Below, piece after piece: positions 42,816-50,752 of a DNA stretch of 64,000 bases. The DNA comes from CAYVOV01 sp964453525. Lineage in GTDB: Bacteria; Chloroflexota; Dehalococcoidia; Dehalococcoidales; UBA2162. The notes beneath the pieces are model-generated. The model was given only the letters and a program-made list of their open reading frames with translations. It did not search any database and was not told the DNA's origin. A program made the position numbers and the translations under genes. Where the stretch lies: assembly GCA_964453525.1 (NCBI GenBank), contig CAYVOV010000008.1, positions 1-64,000 of the forward strand, given 5' to 3'. Position 1 is the stretch's first letter. Each line of letters starts with the position of its first letter.

Positions 42816-43298
42816 TCAAAGTATTACCGGCTGCCTTTTCACTTCTTCCTTTTCTTCGATAATGACATCATCTTCTTTGTATCGTTTCATTACAAACTGG
42901 GTGACGGTACCCTGCACGCCCTCAATGTGAGAAAGCTTCTGGGACACGAAATTGGCAATTTCGTGGTTTGATTTGCCGGTTACAAGAACGAATAAATCGT
43001 AACTACCTGAGACAAGATACACGGTGCGGGTCTGCGGGTAGCGATAAATCTGCTCGGCTATAGAATCAAAACCGACATCCTTCTCGGGAGTAAGTTTGAC
43101 TTCAATTACAGCCAGTACGTGCTCATTCTCCACTTTATCCCAGTTAACAATCGCTTTGTACTTGAGGATAATCCGGTCTTTCTCGGCCTGTTCAATCTCT
43201 TTTATTACCTCGCTATCGGTGGTTCCGGTCATAGCCGATATCTGTTTGGTACTGGTACGGGCATCTTCCTCAAGGATTTTCAGAATCGCTTTTTTCAT
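42816..43298 (-). CDS. Lrp/AsnC family transcriptional regulator
   Basis: The 160-residue protein has an N-terminal winged helix (LKILEEDARTSTKQISAMTG) and a C-terminal RAM domain with the pattern GSYDLFVLVTGKSNHEIANF. It probably senses an amino acid. It lies 33 bases upstream of the aminotransferase gene. Confidence 0.9.
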   Translation of the reverse strand: MKKAILKILEEDARTSTKQISAMTGTTDSEVIKEIEQAEKDRIILKYKAIVNWDKVENEHVLAVIEVKLTPEKDVGFDSIAEQIYRYPQTRTVYLVSGSYDLFVLVTGKSNHEIANFVSQKLSHIEGVQGTVTQFVMKRYKEDDVIIEEKEEVKRQPVIL

Positions 43299-43301
43299 TA
43301 C

Positions 43302-43532
43302 TTACCTCACCTCTACCTCGTTTATTGACCACCGGTCATTTGCTTCATTATAGCAGAGTCGGAAGATTTTGTTATTCTCGGTTCTTACCTGAAAATACTT
43401 TTTACCGGGTTCAAGCCACTCTTTTTCTATTTCCTGCACATTGTACTTATCGCCCTGCCAAATAAAAGACTCAGGCTTTTCAGCATAAGTATAGCCCGAA
43501 TAGCATGTGACTTTAAGGTCATTCATTGTCAT
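43302..43532 (-). CDS. Hypothetical protein, 76 residues (small beta protein)
   Basis: No family is recognised with confidence. It reads as a small beta-strand-rich protein (FIWQGDKYNVQEIEKEW, KYFQVRTENNKIFRL), like the DUF6504-type SH3-like proteins. The start ATG lies within the last codons of the membrane protease gene, 14 bases of overlap, suggesting coupling. Confidence 0.6.
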   Translation of the reverse strand: MTMNDLKVTCYSGYTYAEKPESFIWQGDKYNVQEIEKEWLEPGKKYFQVRTENNKIFRLCYNEANDRWSINEVEVR

Positions 43533-44343
43533 CTGTATATTCCGTATAAGGCATATATTCTATGAATATATCAGTACCTTTCCAGCGGAGCCAGAGTGTA
43601 TAGGCAGAAGCCAGTACCGCGATAACAGCCAGGTAAATTTCAACATGAATGGTTACAAAAATGCCCGCCCGTAATAAAACAACTCCGTAATTCGCCAGGG
43701 AGTGGATGGCGGCCGCCAGAAGATAGAACTGCCATCCCTTACCTTTTGCCAGTCCGTAGCCGGCGAGTGCCGAAAGTGCAATATGAAGAGCAATAGTAAA
43801 GAACCGTTCCCAGAACCCGGCCAGCATTATCAATCCCTGGGACTGTACCAGCTCCCATGACCAGCCTGAGATTAAAATCTGATTATGCGCCCAGACAGCT
43901 TCAAAAACACCGAGGCCCAGTCCGGCTACGGCGCCTGTTATCAACCCCATCCTGGGAGAGATAGCTCTGTTGTTTCTCCACCAGTAAATTATCACCGGTA
44001 TCAGCTTCGCCGCTTCCTGGACCAGCCCGCTGAACAAAATCTGAGGTATTCCCGCCAGCAACACCCAGCTCATCAAGGTCTCCTGGTCCCAGAAATTATT
44101 TAATACCTGACCTGTCCAGAGTTGAAGTGGTATCTGAATCAGGGAAACTGCTATCCAGCTCAAGAAAGCACCAGCAGCCAGAATCAGCCACGCCCGCGGT
44201 ATCTTCAGAATCGGTGTCCAGTAGGCAATGAACCAGATAGCTCCGAAAGCTATGCCCAGACCGATTCCCAGTAGTGACTGGCCGGCCGTAATACCGGGAT
44301 AGACGAATCCGGAGACCAGAAAATCAATGACGTATTCAAGCAT
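43519..44343 (-). CDS. PrsW/YhfC-like intramembrane metalloprotease
   Basis: The 274-residue protein has about eight membrane segments and three polar motifs inside them: VQEAAKLIPV, GVFEAVWAHNQ and ALHIALSALAGYG, plus a late HSLANYG. This set of glutamates and histidines is like the PrsW/YhfC family of membrane metalloproteases. The substrate is unknown. Confidence 0.75.
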   Translation of the reverse strand: MLEYVIDFLVSGFVYPGITAGQSLLGIGLGIAFGAIWFIAYWTPILKIPRAWLILAAGAFLSWIAVSLIQIPLQLWTGQVLNNFWDQETLMSWVLLAGIPQILFSGLVQEAAKLIPVIIYWWRNNRAISPRMGLITGAVAGLGLGVFEAVWAHNQILISGWSWELVQSQGLIMLAGFWERFFTIALHIALSALAGYGLAKGKGWQFYLLAAAIHSLANYGVVLLRAGIFVTIHVEIYLAVIAVLASAYTLWLRWKGTDIFIEYMPYTEYTDDNE

Positions 44344-44362
44344 AGCATCCCCCTAACCCGGA

Positions 44363-44977
44363 TTATTTACCTGTGACCAGAACTCTTGTCAACTCTTTGC
44401 TATCCCAGTATCCTGACACCTGCCCCGTTATTTCAAATCCCCAGTCTTTCACTTTAACATCATCCCACGGAGTGTCCACCGGAGTACTCCGGCTACGATA
44501 CAGGGCGATAAGCAACTTTCCGCTTTCCGCCAGATAAAAATCAATAATTCTCTCGATATATTGCTTCTGCAAAGAGTCCGGTACATAAACAAGTTCTGTT
44601 CGCACAAAGTCAAACTTCTCCGGAGGAGTCCAGTCCCATCCATTACCCACAAAAAGATTATTAATGTAATCAGGCAATCTTTCTTGTGCCAGCTTAATCA
44701 GTTTTTCGGACAGGTCAATCCCGAAGGGAGTTACTGTTATTCCTCTTTCACCTGCCCATTTCATTATACACTCAAGCAGGTAGCCGTTGGCACAGCCGAT
44801 ATCCAGGAATGAACCGGATTTATCAATACAATCGGCTATCGGTTTTCTGACGGCTGTCCACCGGTCTTCCGGGCCGGAAAAGCCGGACTGCTTCCACGGC
44901 TCGTCGTGCTGGATGTAGGCGCTTTCCAGTTCCTGTTTAAGAGCAGAAAACCATTCCTCCAGTTGATAATTATCCAT
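44363..44977 (-). CDS. SAM-dependent methyltransferase, class I
   Basis: The 204-residue protein has motif I in SFLDIGCANGYLLECIMKW and motif II around FDFVRTELVYVP, as in generic class I methyltransferases. The ATG at 44977 lies 22 bases after the upstream stop; a longer frame reaches 45040 but overlaps the HAD gene. Target unknown. Confidence 0.82.
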   Translation of the reverse strand: MDNYQLEEWFSALKQELESAYIQHDEPWKQSGFSGPEDRWTAVRKPIADCIDKSGSFLDIGCANGYLLECIMKWAGERGITVTPFGIDLSEKLIKLAQERLPDYINNLFVGNGWDWTPPEKFDFVRTELVYVPDSLQKQYIERIIDFYLAESGKLLIALYRSRSTPVDTPWDDVKVKDWGFEITGQVSGYWDSKELTRVLVTGK

Positions 44978-44999
44978 TCTTTTAAAACCATAAACCGTA

Positions 45000-45713
45000 T
45001 TAATCTTTATAGAGTAGTTCCATCCTATCACGAAACTCATACCAGTCTTTAACTTCCAGATAATCTCTGTCCAGTTTTATAGTTTCGTTCCGCCAGTTAT
45101 AAAAGACAGGAAATAGTCCGGCATTGATTGCTCCCTGAAGGTCATACTCAACTTTATCGCCGGCAAACCAGATATCCTCAGGCTCAAGACCAATCTTTTT
45201 AATAGCCACATCGAAGATATGTTTATCCGGCTTGCGTACACCGTAATCGGCAGTTGATATGAGAAAAGAAAATCTGTTTGCCATGTTATGCTTCTCCAAC
45301 TCCTCTAACATTACACCGCCAGTAAAGAAGGAATTGCTGAGTATTCCGGTCCTGATTCCAAATTCATCAAGTATATCCAAAACATCATAGATTCCATCAT
45401 TGGGTGAATATTTCATTGCAGCATTCCAGAACTGTCTTTCCATCTCCGGATAGTCTATTCTGAAAGACAGCCCGAGGGTCTCAAACATCAGCCTGTAAAA
45501 ATCCTGAATTCTAATCTGGATATTGGACTCGTTTGCCGTGTTGAATATGCTGTCACCCATCTCATCAACCATTGACTGGATATCATCCACTGTGATATCC
45601 GTATTATTTACTGCGAATTCCAGCAGCTTGTGATTGCCTTCGAATGCGTCCGCTGAGTCCAGACGCAGAATCGTTCCGCCTAGGTCAAAGGTTACACCAC
45701 GAGGTTTGCGCAT
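45000..45713 (-). CDS. HAD superfamily hydrolase
   Basis: The 237-residue protein has motif I in TFDLGGTILR with the nucleophile Asp (second Asp replaced by Gly), motif II in GILSNSFF and motif IV in WFAGDKVEYDLQGAINAG. It is a paralogue at family level of the HAD protein at 21533. Substrate unknown. Confidence 0.85.
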   Translation of the reverse strand: MRKPRGVTFDLGGTILRLDSADAFEGNHKLLEFAVNNTDITVDDIQSMVDEMGDSIFNTANESNIQIRIQDFYRLMFETLGLSFRIDYPEMERQFWNAAMKYSPNDGIYDVLDILDEFGIRTGILSNSFFTGGVMLEELEKHNMANRFSFLISTADYGVRKPDKHIFDVAIKKIGLEPEDIWFAGDKVEYDLQGAINAGLFPVFYNWRNETIKLDRDYLEVKDWYEFRDRMELLYKD

Positions 45714-45729
45714 TCTCCCACCTGATATG

Positions 45730-46359
45730 TTAATTGACTATATCCCACCCATCAGGTAATACCGGTATCTGCCAGGACGGGTCAGGACGCCATTTTCCCC
45801 AGCCGTTAAATGGCGATTTGCCTGATTGAAGCCAGGTGACAACTCGCTCTCCTTCAGTATATAAAGCCTTTGTCTTGAAAGAAGATATCAGCCCGGCACT
45901 CACCGCTTCCTCAAGCTCGTCCTCATCGTGCCAGTGCCATTCTGACAGGTCGGGACTGACTGTAATATCAAGCAGCAAGTCAATCGAATCATAGCCAAGA
46001 CCTATTCTGCCCAACGGGTCTTCCAGATTAATATACCAGGTCAGCAGGATGTAATCTTTAGAATCCTTGAAAAGAATCACCGAATACCCGGTACCCGGTA
46101 TTACTAACTTAAGCCTGTTAAACTCAGGCCATTCCACTTGCTCTAAAATCCAGTCACTACGAGCACGGTTATCTACGATGGCGGGGCTGCCATTCGGCGC
46201 TATGTGTACCCTGACTGCGGTTCCGGTGGGAATATAGAAAGCCATCAGTTCCGGTTCATCCTGTACCACGATTGCCGGCCTGGCTGACCATATTTTCCCG
46301 TCCCACATCTCCCGCAGGACAATGGTCTGACCGGGATTAAAACGCACTTGCGATGTCAA
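45730..46359 (-). CDS. DUF402 domain protein
   Basis: The 209-residue protein matches the DUF402 pattern: IVLREMWDGKIWSARPAIVV, then WYINLEDPLGRIGLGYDSIDLLLDI and HWHDEDELEEA. Members of the family include nucleoside diphosphatases (FomD). TTG at 46359 follows GGGAG by eight bases. The gene lies 16 bases before the HAD gene. Confidence 0.75.
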   Translation of the reverse strand: MTSQVRFNPGQTIVLREMWDGKIWSARPAIVVQDEPELMAFYIPTGTAVRVHIAPNGSPAIVDNRARSDWILEQVEWPEFNRLKLVIPGTGYSVILFKDSKDYILLTWYINLEDPLGRIGLGYDSIDLLLDITVSPDLSEWHWHDEDELEEAVSAGLISSFKTKALYTEGERVVTWLQSGKSPFNGWGKWRPDPSWQIPVLPDGWDIVN

Positions 46360-46437
46360 AAACTCACTCCCATATTCGGCTTCCTTAATGTAATTGCGCG
46401 AAGCGGTTCTTCTGCCACTGCCATCGGCGCTTCTTCC

Positions 46438-46562
46438 GTCATTGCGAGCCCGCCTGTGGTGGGCGTGGCAATCTCTACAATCGTTAGTATAAGGAGCTGC
46501 TTGTGACGTGATAATCTATATAAATATACTTAAACAGATTGCTTCGCTCCGCTCGCAATGTC
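46438..46562. repeat. Palindromic repeat family 2 (GTCATTGCGAG), copy 3
   Basis: The ends GTCATTGCGAG and CTCGCAATGTC (one base off) enclose ~100 bases with GTGGCAATCTC and GATTGCTTCG as a second complementary pair. It is followed at 46581 by a family 3 element, giving a cluster of repeats in the gap 46360-46910. Confidence 0.7.
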
Positions 46563-46580
46563 AAGGTAATCCTCCCACTC

Positions 46581-46748
46581 CTTTTACTTAATCATGCTTG
46601 CACAGACAACAATGAATATCTATATTTCTTTCGCCACTATGGTTTCCTTCGGCTTCGCTCAGGACAGGCTAACGGCTCACCATGAGCGGCATTCATTCCC
46701 GCTCACCCTGAGCTTGTCGAAGGGTCTCCATCTAAGATCAAGAAGAAC
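46581..46748. repeat. Dispersed element family 3, copy C (inverted)
   Basis: This is the reverse orientation of the element at 14463: CTTAATCATGCTTGCACAGA at the left, then CGGCTTCGCTCAGGACAGGC, GAGCGGCATTCATTCCCGCT and CCCTGAGCTTGTCGAAGGGT near the right. The match to copy A is close throughout. Predicted ORFs here are only translated repeat. Confidence 0.75.
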
Positions 46749-46761
46749 CCTCCCCCTTGTG

Positions 46762-46826
46762 TTCCCCCTCCCTTCGATAAGGGAGGGGGAAAGGGGTTTT
46801 AAGAGAGGGGACGAAGCCCCCTCTCT
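46762..46826. repeat. Two adjacent strong hairpins
   Basis: Hairpin one (46762-46791) has a perfect 13-bp stem with loop CGAT; hairpin two (46802-46826) has nine perfect pairs over AGAGAGGGG. Both lie between the repeats and the stop of the gene at 46911 and may act as terminators for that minus-strand gene. Confidence 0.5.
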
Positions 46827-46910
46827 ACCTTTCACTCTGCCCTTCATATACTAAGGGTATGGAGTCAGAGGGATAGATTTATAATTCGAGACTTTATCTC
46901 CCTTTAACTT

Positions 46911-47492
46911 CTAATATGTCGAAATGATACGCCTTAGTTTTCCAAGTAGAGAAGCCTTATCATACCCTTTTAACTCTTCTAATACCTGTTCGAAAGCTTG
47001 CCTTTGCTTTCCTTTAAACGAATCAATAGCTTTAACCGCAGTTTCGTCAAGACTATCTATCCACTGCCATACTGCATTTTCATCCTCTTTAGATGGTAAT
47101 TCACGCTCAATAATCCCAGACACATCGGTCCTCAATTCATTCAACCGCGTAAGTCTCACTACATTGCACCCCACCACCCATAAAATTTCGAAAATATACC
47201 ACGAATTCTTCATTAATTCGTAGTCTTTCGAGTCTCCAAACTTATTTATCCACCTAATAAAACACCTATAGCTCCATTCTTTGAAAAAAATACACCACCA
47301 CTGTAAATAAGTGTTAATAGTTTCGTCATTATAATGTAGTGACGGTGTGAGTTTGTTTGTTGTCTCCACCGAAACAGCTATGTCCTCAAGTGCTTCCCCC
47401 GCATCTACCTTACACATAGCCGCAACCACTTCAAGCTCTCTAGTCTTTTTCTTCAATTGGTCCATATCATCCTTCGCTTTGCTATCGTTCAC
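46911..47492 (-). CDS. Hypothetical protein, 193 residues
   Basis: No family is recognised. The first ~45 residues are highly charged and look coiled-coil-like (DDMDQLKKKTRELEVV); later segments contain WWCIFFKEWSYRCFIRW. The composition is more AT-rich than neighbouring genes. Start ATG overlaps the stop of the 79-residue gene by one base. Confidence 0.6.
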   Translation of the reverse strand: MNDSKAKDDMDQLKKKTRELEVVAAMCKVDAGEALEDIAVSVETTNKLTPSLHYNDETINTYLQWWCIFFKEWSYRCFIRWINKFGDSKDYELMKNSWYIFEILWVVGCNVVRLTRLNELRTDVSGIIERELPSKEDENAVWQWIDSLDETAVKAIDSFKGKQRQAFEQVLEELKGYDKASLLGKLRRIISTY

Positions 47493-47731
47493 TATTTCTC
47501 TTTTTCTTGTTGGTTTCGCTCCTTTTGCATATCTATAACCATCTTAGTAAAATTAAAATTCTTAGAGTTCTCCTTTATAATTTTATATTTCTGTACCTTC
47601 ACTTTTACCGCCTTGACATATAGCAAAGATTTGCATCCCTGGCAGACTATTTGCCCATCATAATTATCTGTGTCGTTTAACTGCAGTGGCTTAATAGTTT
47701 TCCCACACGCTAGGCATTCAATTTCCATCAT
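47492..47731 (-). CDS. Small CxxC zinc-binding-like protein, 79 residues
   Basis: Two CxxC pairs (ECLACGK and VCQGCKS) suggest a zinc ribbon in the first 36 residues; the rest is lysine-rich and helical. It is translationally coupled to the 193-residue gene. Both are AT-richer than gatA, 18 bases upstream, and might be a recent acquisition. Confidence 0.6.
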   Translation of the reverse strand: MMEIECLACGKTIKPLQLNDTDNYDGQIVCQGCKSLLYVKAVKVKVQKYKIIKENSKNFNFTKMVIDMQKERNQQEKEK

Positions 47732-47749
47732 CTAATGTACCTCTTTTAG

Positions 47750-49240
47750 TTAAAGTGGAGGCTTTCTCTTGTGCCAGTCGGTGGCCTGCTGGTAGGCGTG
47801 GGCGATTTTGAGGAGGGCCTCTTCGGCGAAGTGTTTGCCGATAATCTGCATACCTATCGGCAGTCCCTTCGACTTCGCTCCGGGCAAGCCATCGGCAAAT
47901 CCGGCGGGTATGGAAATTGCCGGCACTCCGGCGATGTTTATCGGCAGGGTACAGACATCACTCAGGTACATCTGTACCGGGTCATCCACCTTTTCTCCGA
48001 TTCTGAAGGGCACGGTGGGAGAAGTGGGAGTTACCAGAGCGTCATACTTCTCGAATGTCTGGTCGAACTCCCGCCTTATCAGGGTGCGGACTTTCTGGGC
48101 TTTAAGATAGTAGGCATCATAGTAACCGGCGGAAAGAGCATATGTCCCCAGCATGATGCGCCTTTTAACCTCGGGACCGAAACCGTGCTGGCGGGTCTTC
48201 TCCATAGCCTCCCACATACTTTCTGTCTCTCTATAGGAATAACCGTATTTAACGCCATCATAGCGGGCAAGATTTGCCGAAGCTTCTGACGGAGCGATTA
48301 TATAATACACGGCAAGTGCGTAGCGCGTGCTGGGCAGAGACACCTCTTCAATCTCCGCTCCAAGCTCTTCCAGTTTCTTTATTGCCGCTTTAACAGCCAA
48401 ATCCACTTCAGCCTGCATGCCCTCGACATAATATTCTTCCGGGATGCCGATGCGGAGCCCTTTGAGGTCGGAGGTTAAACATCCAGTATAGTCGGGAGTG
48501 GCCTGATTGACTGATGTTGAATCCCGGCTGTCATAGCCGGCGATTACATTCATTACCAGGGCACAGTCGACAGCGTCCTTTGTCAGCGGACCTATCTGGT
48601 CAAGTGAACTGGCAAAGGCGACCAATCCGTACCGGCTTACCCTCCCGTAGGTGGGCTTCAAGCCGGTCAGGCTGCAAAATCCAGCCGGCTGGCGGATACT
48701 GCCCCCCGTATCAGAGCCGAGAGCATACATTGCTTCATCGGCGGCTACGGCAGCGGCCGAACCGCCGCTTGAGCCGCCGGGAACACGGGTGAGGTCCCAG
48801 GGATTATGGGTGGTGAACAGAGCTGAATTCTCGGTGGATGAGCCCATGGCAAACTCATCCATATTTGCTTTACCGACAATCACCGCCCCGGCTTCATTCA
48901 ATCTCTCCACCACCGTGGCATCATACGGTGGTACAAAGTTCTCCAGCATCTTCGAAGAACAGGTAGTCCGTATTCCCCTAGTACACATAACATCTTTTAT
49001 TATCGCCGGGATGCCAAGCAGAGGATTAGCCTCACCTGCAGCCAGAATCCTGTCAGCTTCTTCAGCCTGTTTCAGCGCCAGGTCCTCGGTTACGGTAACG
49101 ATAGCTTTAACCTGCGGCTCAATCTGCCGGATACGTTCCAGGCAGGCTCTGGTAAGCTCAACCGAGGATACCTGCTTTGTTTTCAGCAGTTGATGAGCTT
49201 CATTGATGGTTAGCTGGTTTAAGTTATTTGTCAATCTCAA
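47750..49240 (-). CDS. gatA: Asp-tRNA(Asn)/Glu-tRNA(Gln) amidotransferase subunit A
   Basis: GatA releases ammonia from glutamine for tRNA transamidation. The 496 residues have the catalytic Lys in IIKDVMC, the Ser-cisSer pair in PGGSSGGSAAAVA, and GSDTGGSIRQPAG. The amidase domain is complete. gatC lies upstream after an intervening membrane gene; gatB is not in the window. Confidence 0.96.
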   Translation of the reverse strand: MRLTNNLNQLTINEAHQLLKTKQVSSVELTRACLERIRQIEPQVKAIVTVTEDLALKQAEEADRILAAGEANPLLGIPAIIKDVMCTRGIRTTCSSKMLENFVPPYDATVVERLNEAGAVIVGKANMDEFAMGSSTENSALFTTHNPWDLTRVPGGSSGGSAAAVAADEAMYALGSDTGGSIRQPAGFCSLTGLKPTYGRVSRYGLVAFASSLDQIGPLTKDAVDCALVMNVIAGYDSRDSTSVNQATPDYTGCLTSDLKGLRIGIPEEYYVEGMQAEVDLAVKAAIKKLEELGAEIEEVSLPSTRYALAVYYIIAPSEASANLARYDGVKYGYSYRETESMWEAMEKTRQHGFGPEVKRRIMLGTYALSAGYYDAYYLKAQKVRTLIRREFDQTFEKYDALVTPTSPTVPFRIGEKVDDPVQMYLSDVCTLPINIAGVPAISIPAGFADGLPGAKSKGLPIGMQIIGKHFAEEALLKIAHAYQQATDWHKRKPPL

Positions 49241-49862
49241 CCTCCTCTAGATACGAGCATTCTCTCCAGCTTTCCCATCCTTCCCTGAACAGAAAAGCAA
49301 CGATTATAAGACCGACTATCGGGTCCGCCTGCCAGAAACCGAACAGGTAATTCAAACCCAGACCGAGCAGCAGGGCAGCCGAGAGAAATGCACAGGCCCA
49401 GGTCTCTTTGGAGTCGGCTACCAGCGCCATACTATCTATTTGTTTTCCCGTTTTATATTTCTGCCACGCCAGCAAGGGCATTACTATCAGTGAAGCAATT
49501 GCGATTATTATACCCGGCAGCGATGCTTCCGGAATTTGCGCTTTTGCAAGCTTTTTTATCGATTCGTAAAGTACATATACTCCCAGTACAAAGAAAGTAA
49601 CGGCAACAAATCGTATTGCCCTTCGTTCTACCTTTTCTTCATCCTCCGGTGATATCCTGCCGTGCTGCCGCAAACGCCATATCAAAATCAGAGCTGATAG
49701 AGATTCAACGATGCTATCAAGACCGAACCCGATGAGGGCGATACTGCCGGCAATGCTACCGAAGGTAATGGACACGATTGCTTCAAGAATATTATAAGCA
49801 ACAGTAAAGTATTCAAGGTAAAGCCCTTTCCTGTAAAGCTTTCCGGTATCTATCGCTCCCAT
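49224..49862 (-). CDS. Cation-diffusion-facilitator-like membrane protein
   Basis: The 212-residue protein has about five or six membrane segments. SIALIGFGLDSIVESLSALI and ADSKETWACAFLSAALL resemble CDF transport sites, though the usual HxxxD pair is altered. It has no C-terminal cytoplasmic domain. It overlaps gatA by 17 bases and lies between gatC and gatA, an unusual place. Confidence 0.75.
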   Translation of the reverse strand: MGAIDTGKLYRKGLYLEYFTVAYNILEAIVSITFGSIAGSIALIGFGLDSIVESLSALILIWRLRQHGRISPEDEEKVERRAIRFVAVTFFVLGVYVLYESIKKLAKAQIPEASLPGIIIAIASLIVMPLLAWQKYKTGKQIDSMALVADSKETWACAFLSAALLLGLGLNYLFGFWQADPIVGLIIVAFLFREGWESWRECSYLEEVEIDK

Positions 49863-49878
49863 AATTTTCTAAAAATGA

Positions 49879-50166
49879 CTATTCAAGTACGGCTCGCACT
49901 CTGAAGAAGTCCTCTTCTTTTTGCGGAGCATTGGCAAGGACCACATCCGGGGGCAGGGAAGCAGCTACTTTGTCATCGCTGGTGACATTCTGAAGAGAGA
50001 TTGACTGAGCCGTTGGAGGGATATCTGTGGTATCTACCTGCTGCAGTATCTCAAAATTCTCAAGTATATCGGAAAGCTGCTCGCTGAGCCTGTCCACCTC
50101 TTCATCGGTCAGGCCCAACCGGGCAAGAAGAGCGATATGCAGTACTTCTTCACGACTTATCTTCAT
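49879..50166 (-). CDS. gatC: Asp-tRNA(Asn)/Glu-tRNA(Gln) amidotransferase subunit C
   Basis: The 95-residue helper subunit shows HIALLARLGLTDEEVDRLSEQL at the N-terminus and the DVVLANAPQKEEDFFRV C-terminal end, typical of GatC. It begins the gat gene cluster here. Confidence 0.95.
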   Translation of the reverse strand: MKISREEVLHIALLARLGLTDEEVDRLSEQLSDILENFEILQQVDTTDIPPTAQSISLQNVTSDDKVAASLPPDVVLANAPQKEEDFFRVRAVLE

Positions 50167-50205
50167 AACCTGCCTCTGCAGTTATTTTCCAGGGGATATG
50201 TAAGG

Positions 50206-50235
50206 ATTATATCACCCGTATTTTAGTATCCGCAA
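50206..50235 (-). promoter_or_regulatory. Candidate promoter for gatC
   Basis: TATAAT (50206-50211, minus) lies 18 bases from TTGCGG (50230-50235). The -10 is perfect and the -35 is moderate. It lies in the 104-base gap with the divergent NfeD-like gene. Confidence 0.4.
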
Positions 50236-50270
50236 TAGAACTATCCTGTTATAATGAGAGCGGAGACGAG

Positions 50271-50681
50271 ATGACAGGCAGACTTGTACTGGCAATTATA
50301 AGCACTATACTGGAAGAAGGTGCCATAGTAGCTATTGTCCTCTGGGCATTGCCCCGCATAAACATACACATTCCGCTATGGGGCATGATACTGATTATGG
50401 TTGCCTGGGCCTCATATTCAATCTTTACCTTCCGTATGGGTACCCGCGCCCTCAAGAGAGAACAGCCGATTGGACTGCCGAATATGATCGGAACCAGAGG
50501 TACTGTTGTAACTCCGCTGGCTCCCGAGGGTCTGGTGAGGATTAGAAGTGAACTCTGGGTAGCAAAGGCGGAAGACGGTGAAATAGAATCGGGCGCTGAA
50601 GTAACGGTTATTCACCAGGAAAGGTTGAAGGTTGTGGTGCGCCAGAGCGATTCAGCTCATAGCCGGGAGAATACCGGCTAA
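50271..50681 (+). CDS. NfeD-like membrane protein with C-terminal OB domain
   Basis: The 136-residue protein has two membrane segments (LVLAIISTILEEGAIVAIVL, LWGMILIMVAWASYSIFTF) and then the NfeD-type OB-fold region (GTRGTVVTPLAPEGLVRIRS, then VIHQERLKVVV). Truncated NfeD proteins act with membrane slipins or proteases. The ATG has GGAGACGAG just upstream. Confidence 0.75.
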   Translation: MTGRLVLAIISTILEEGAIVAIVLWALPRINIHIPLWGMILIMVAWASYSIFTFRMGTRALKREQPIGLPNMIGTRGTVVTPLAPEGLVRIRSELWVAKAEDGEIESGAEVTVIHQERLKVVVRQSDSAHSRENTG

Positions 50682-50689
50682 TAAACACA

Positions 50690-50732
50690 CAAAATCTTCG
50701 ATTTTGCGGTGGCCCCACCCCTCAGGCGGGGC
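50690..50732. terminator. Terminator region between convergent genes
   Basis: Two hairpins: CAAAATC-TTC-GATTTTG (50690-50706) and GCCCC...GGGGC (50712-50732). They separate the NfeD-like gene from the convergent membrane protein. Tails are not T-rich on the plus strand. Confidence 0.4.
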
Positions 50733-50752
50733 AGGTGACTATAAATCAGGAT

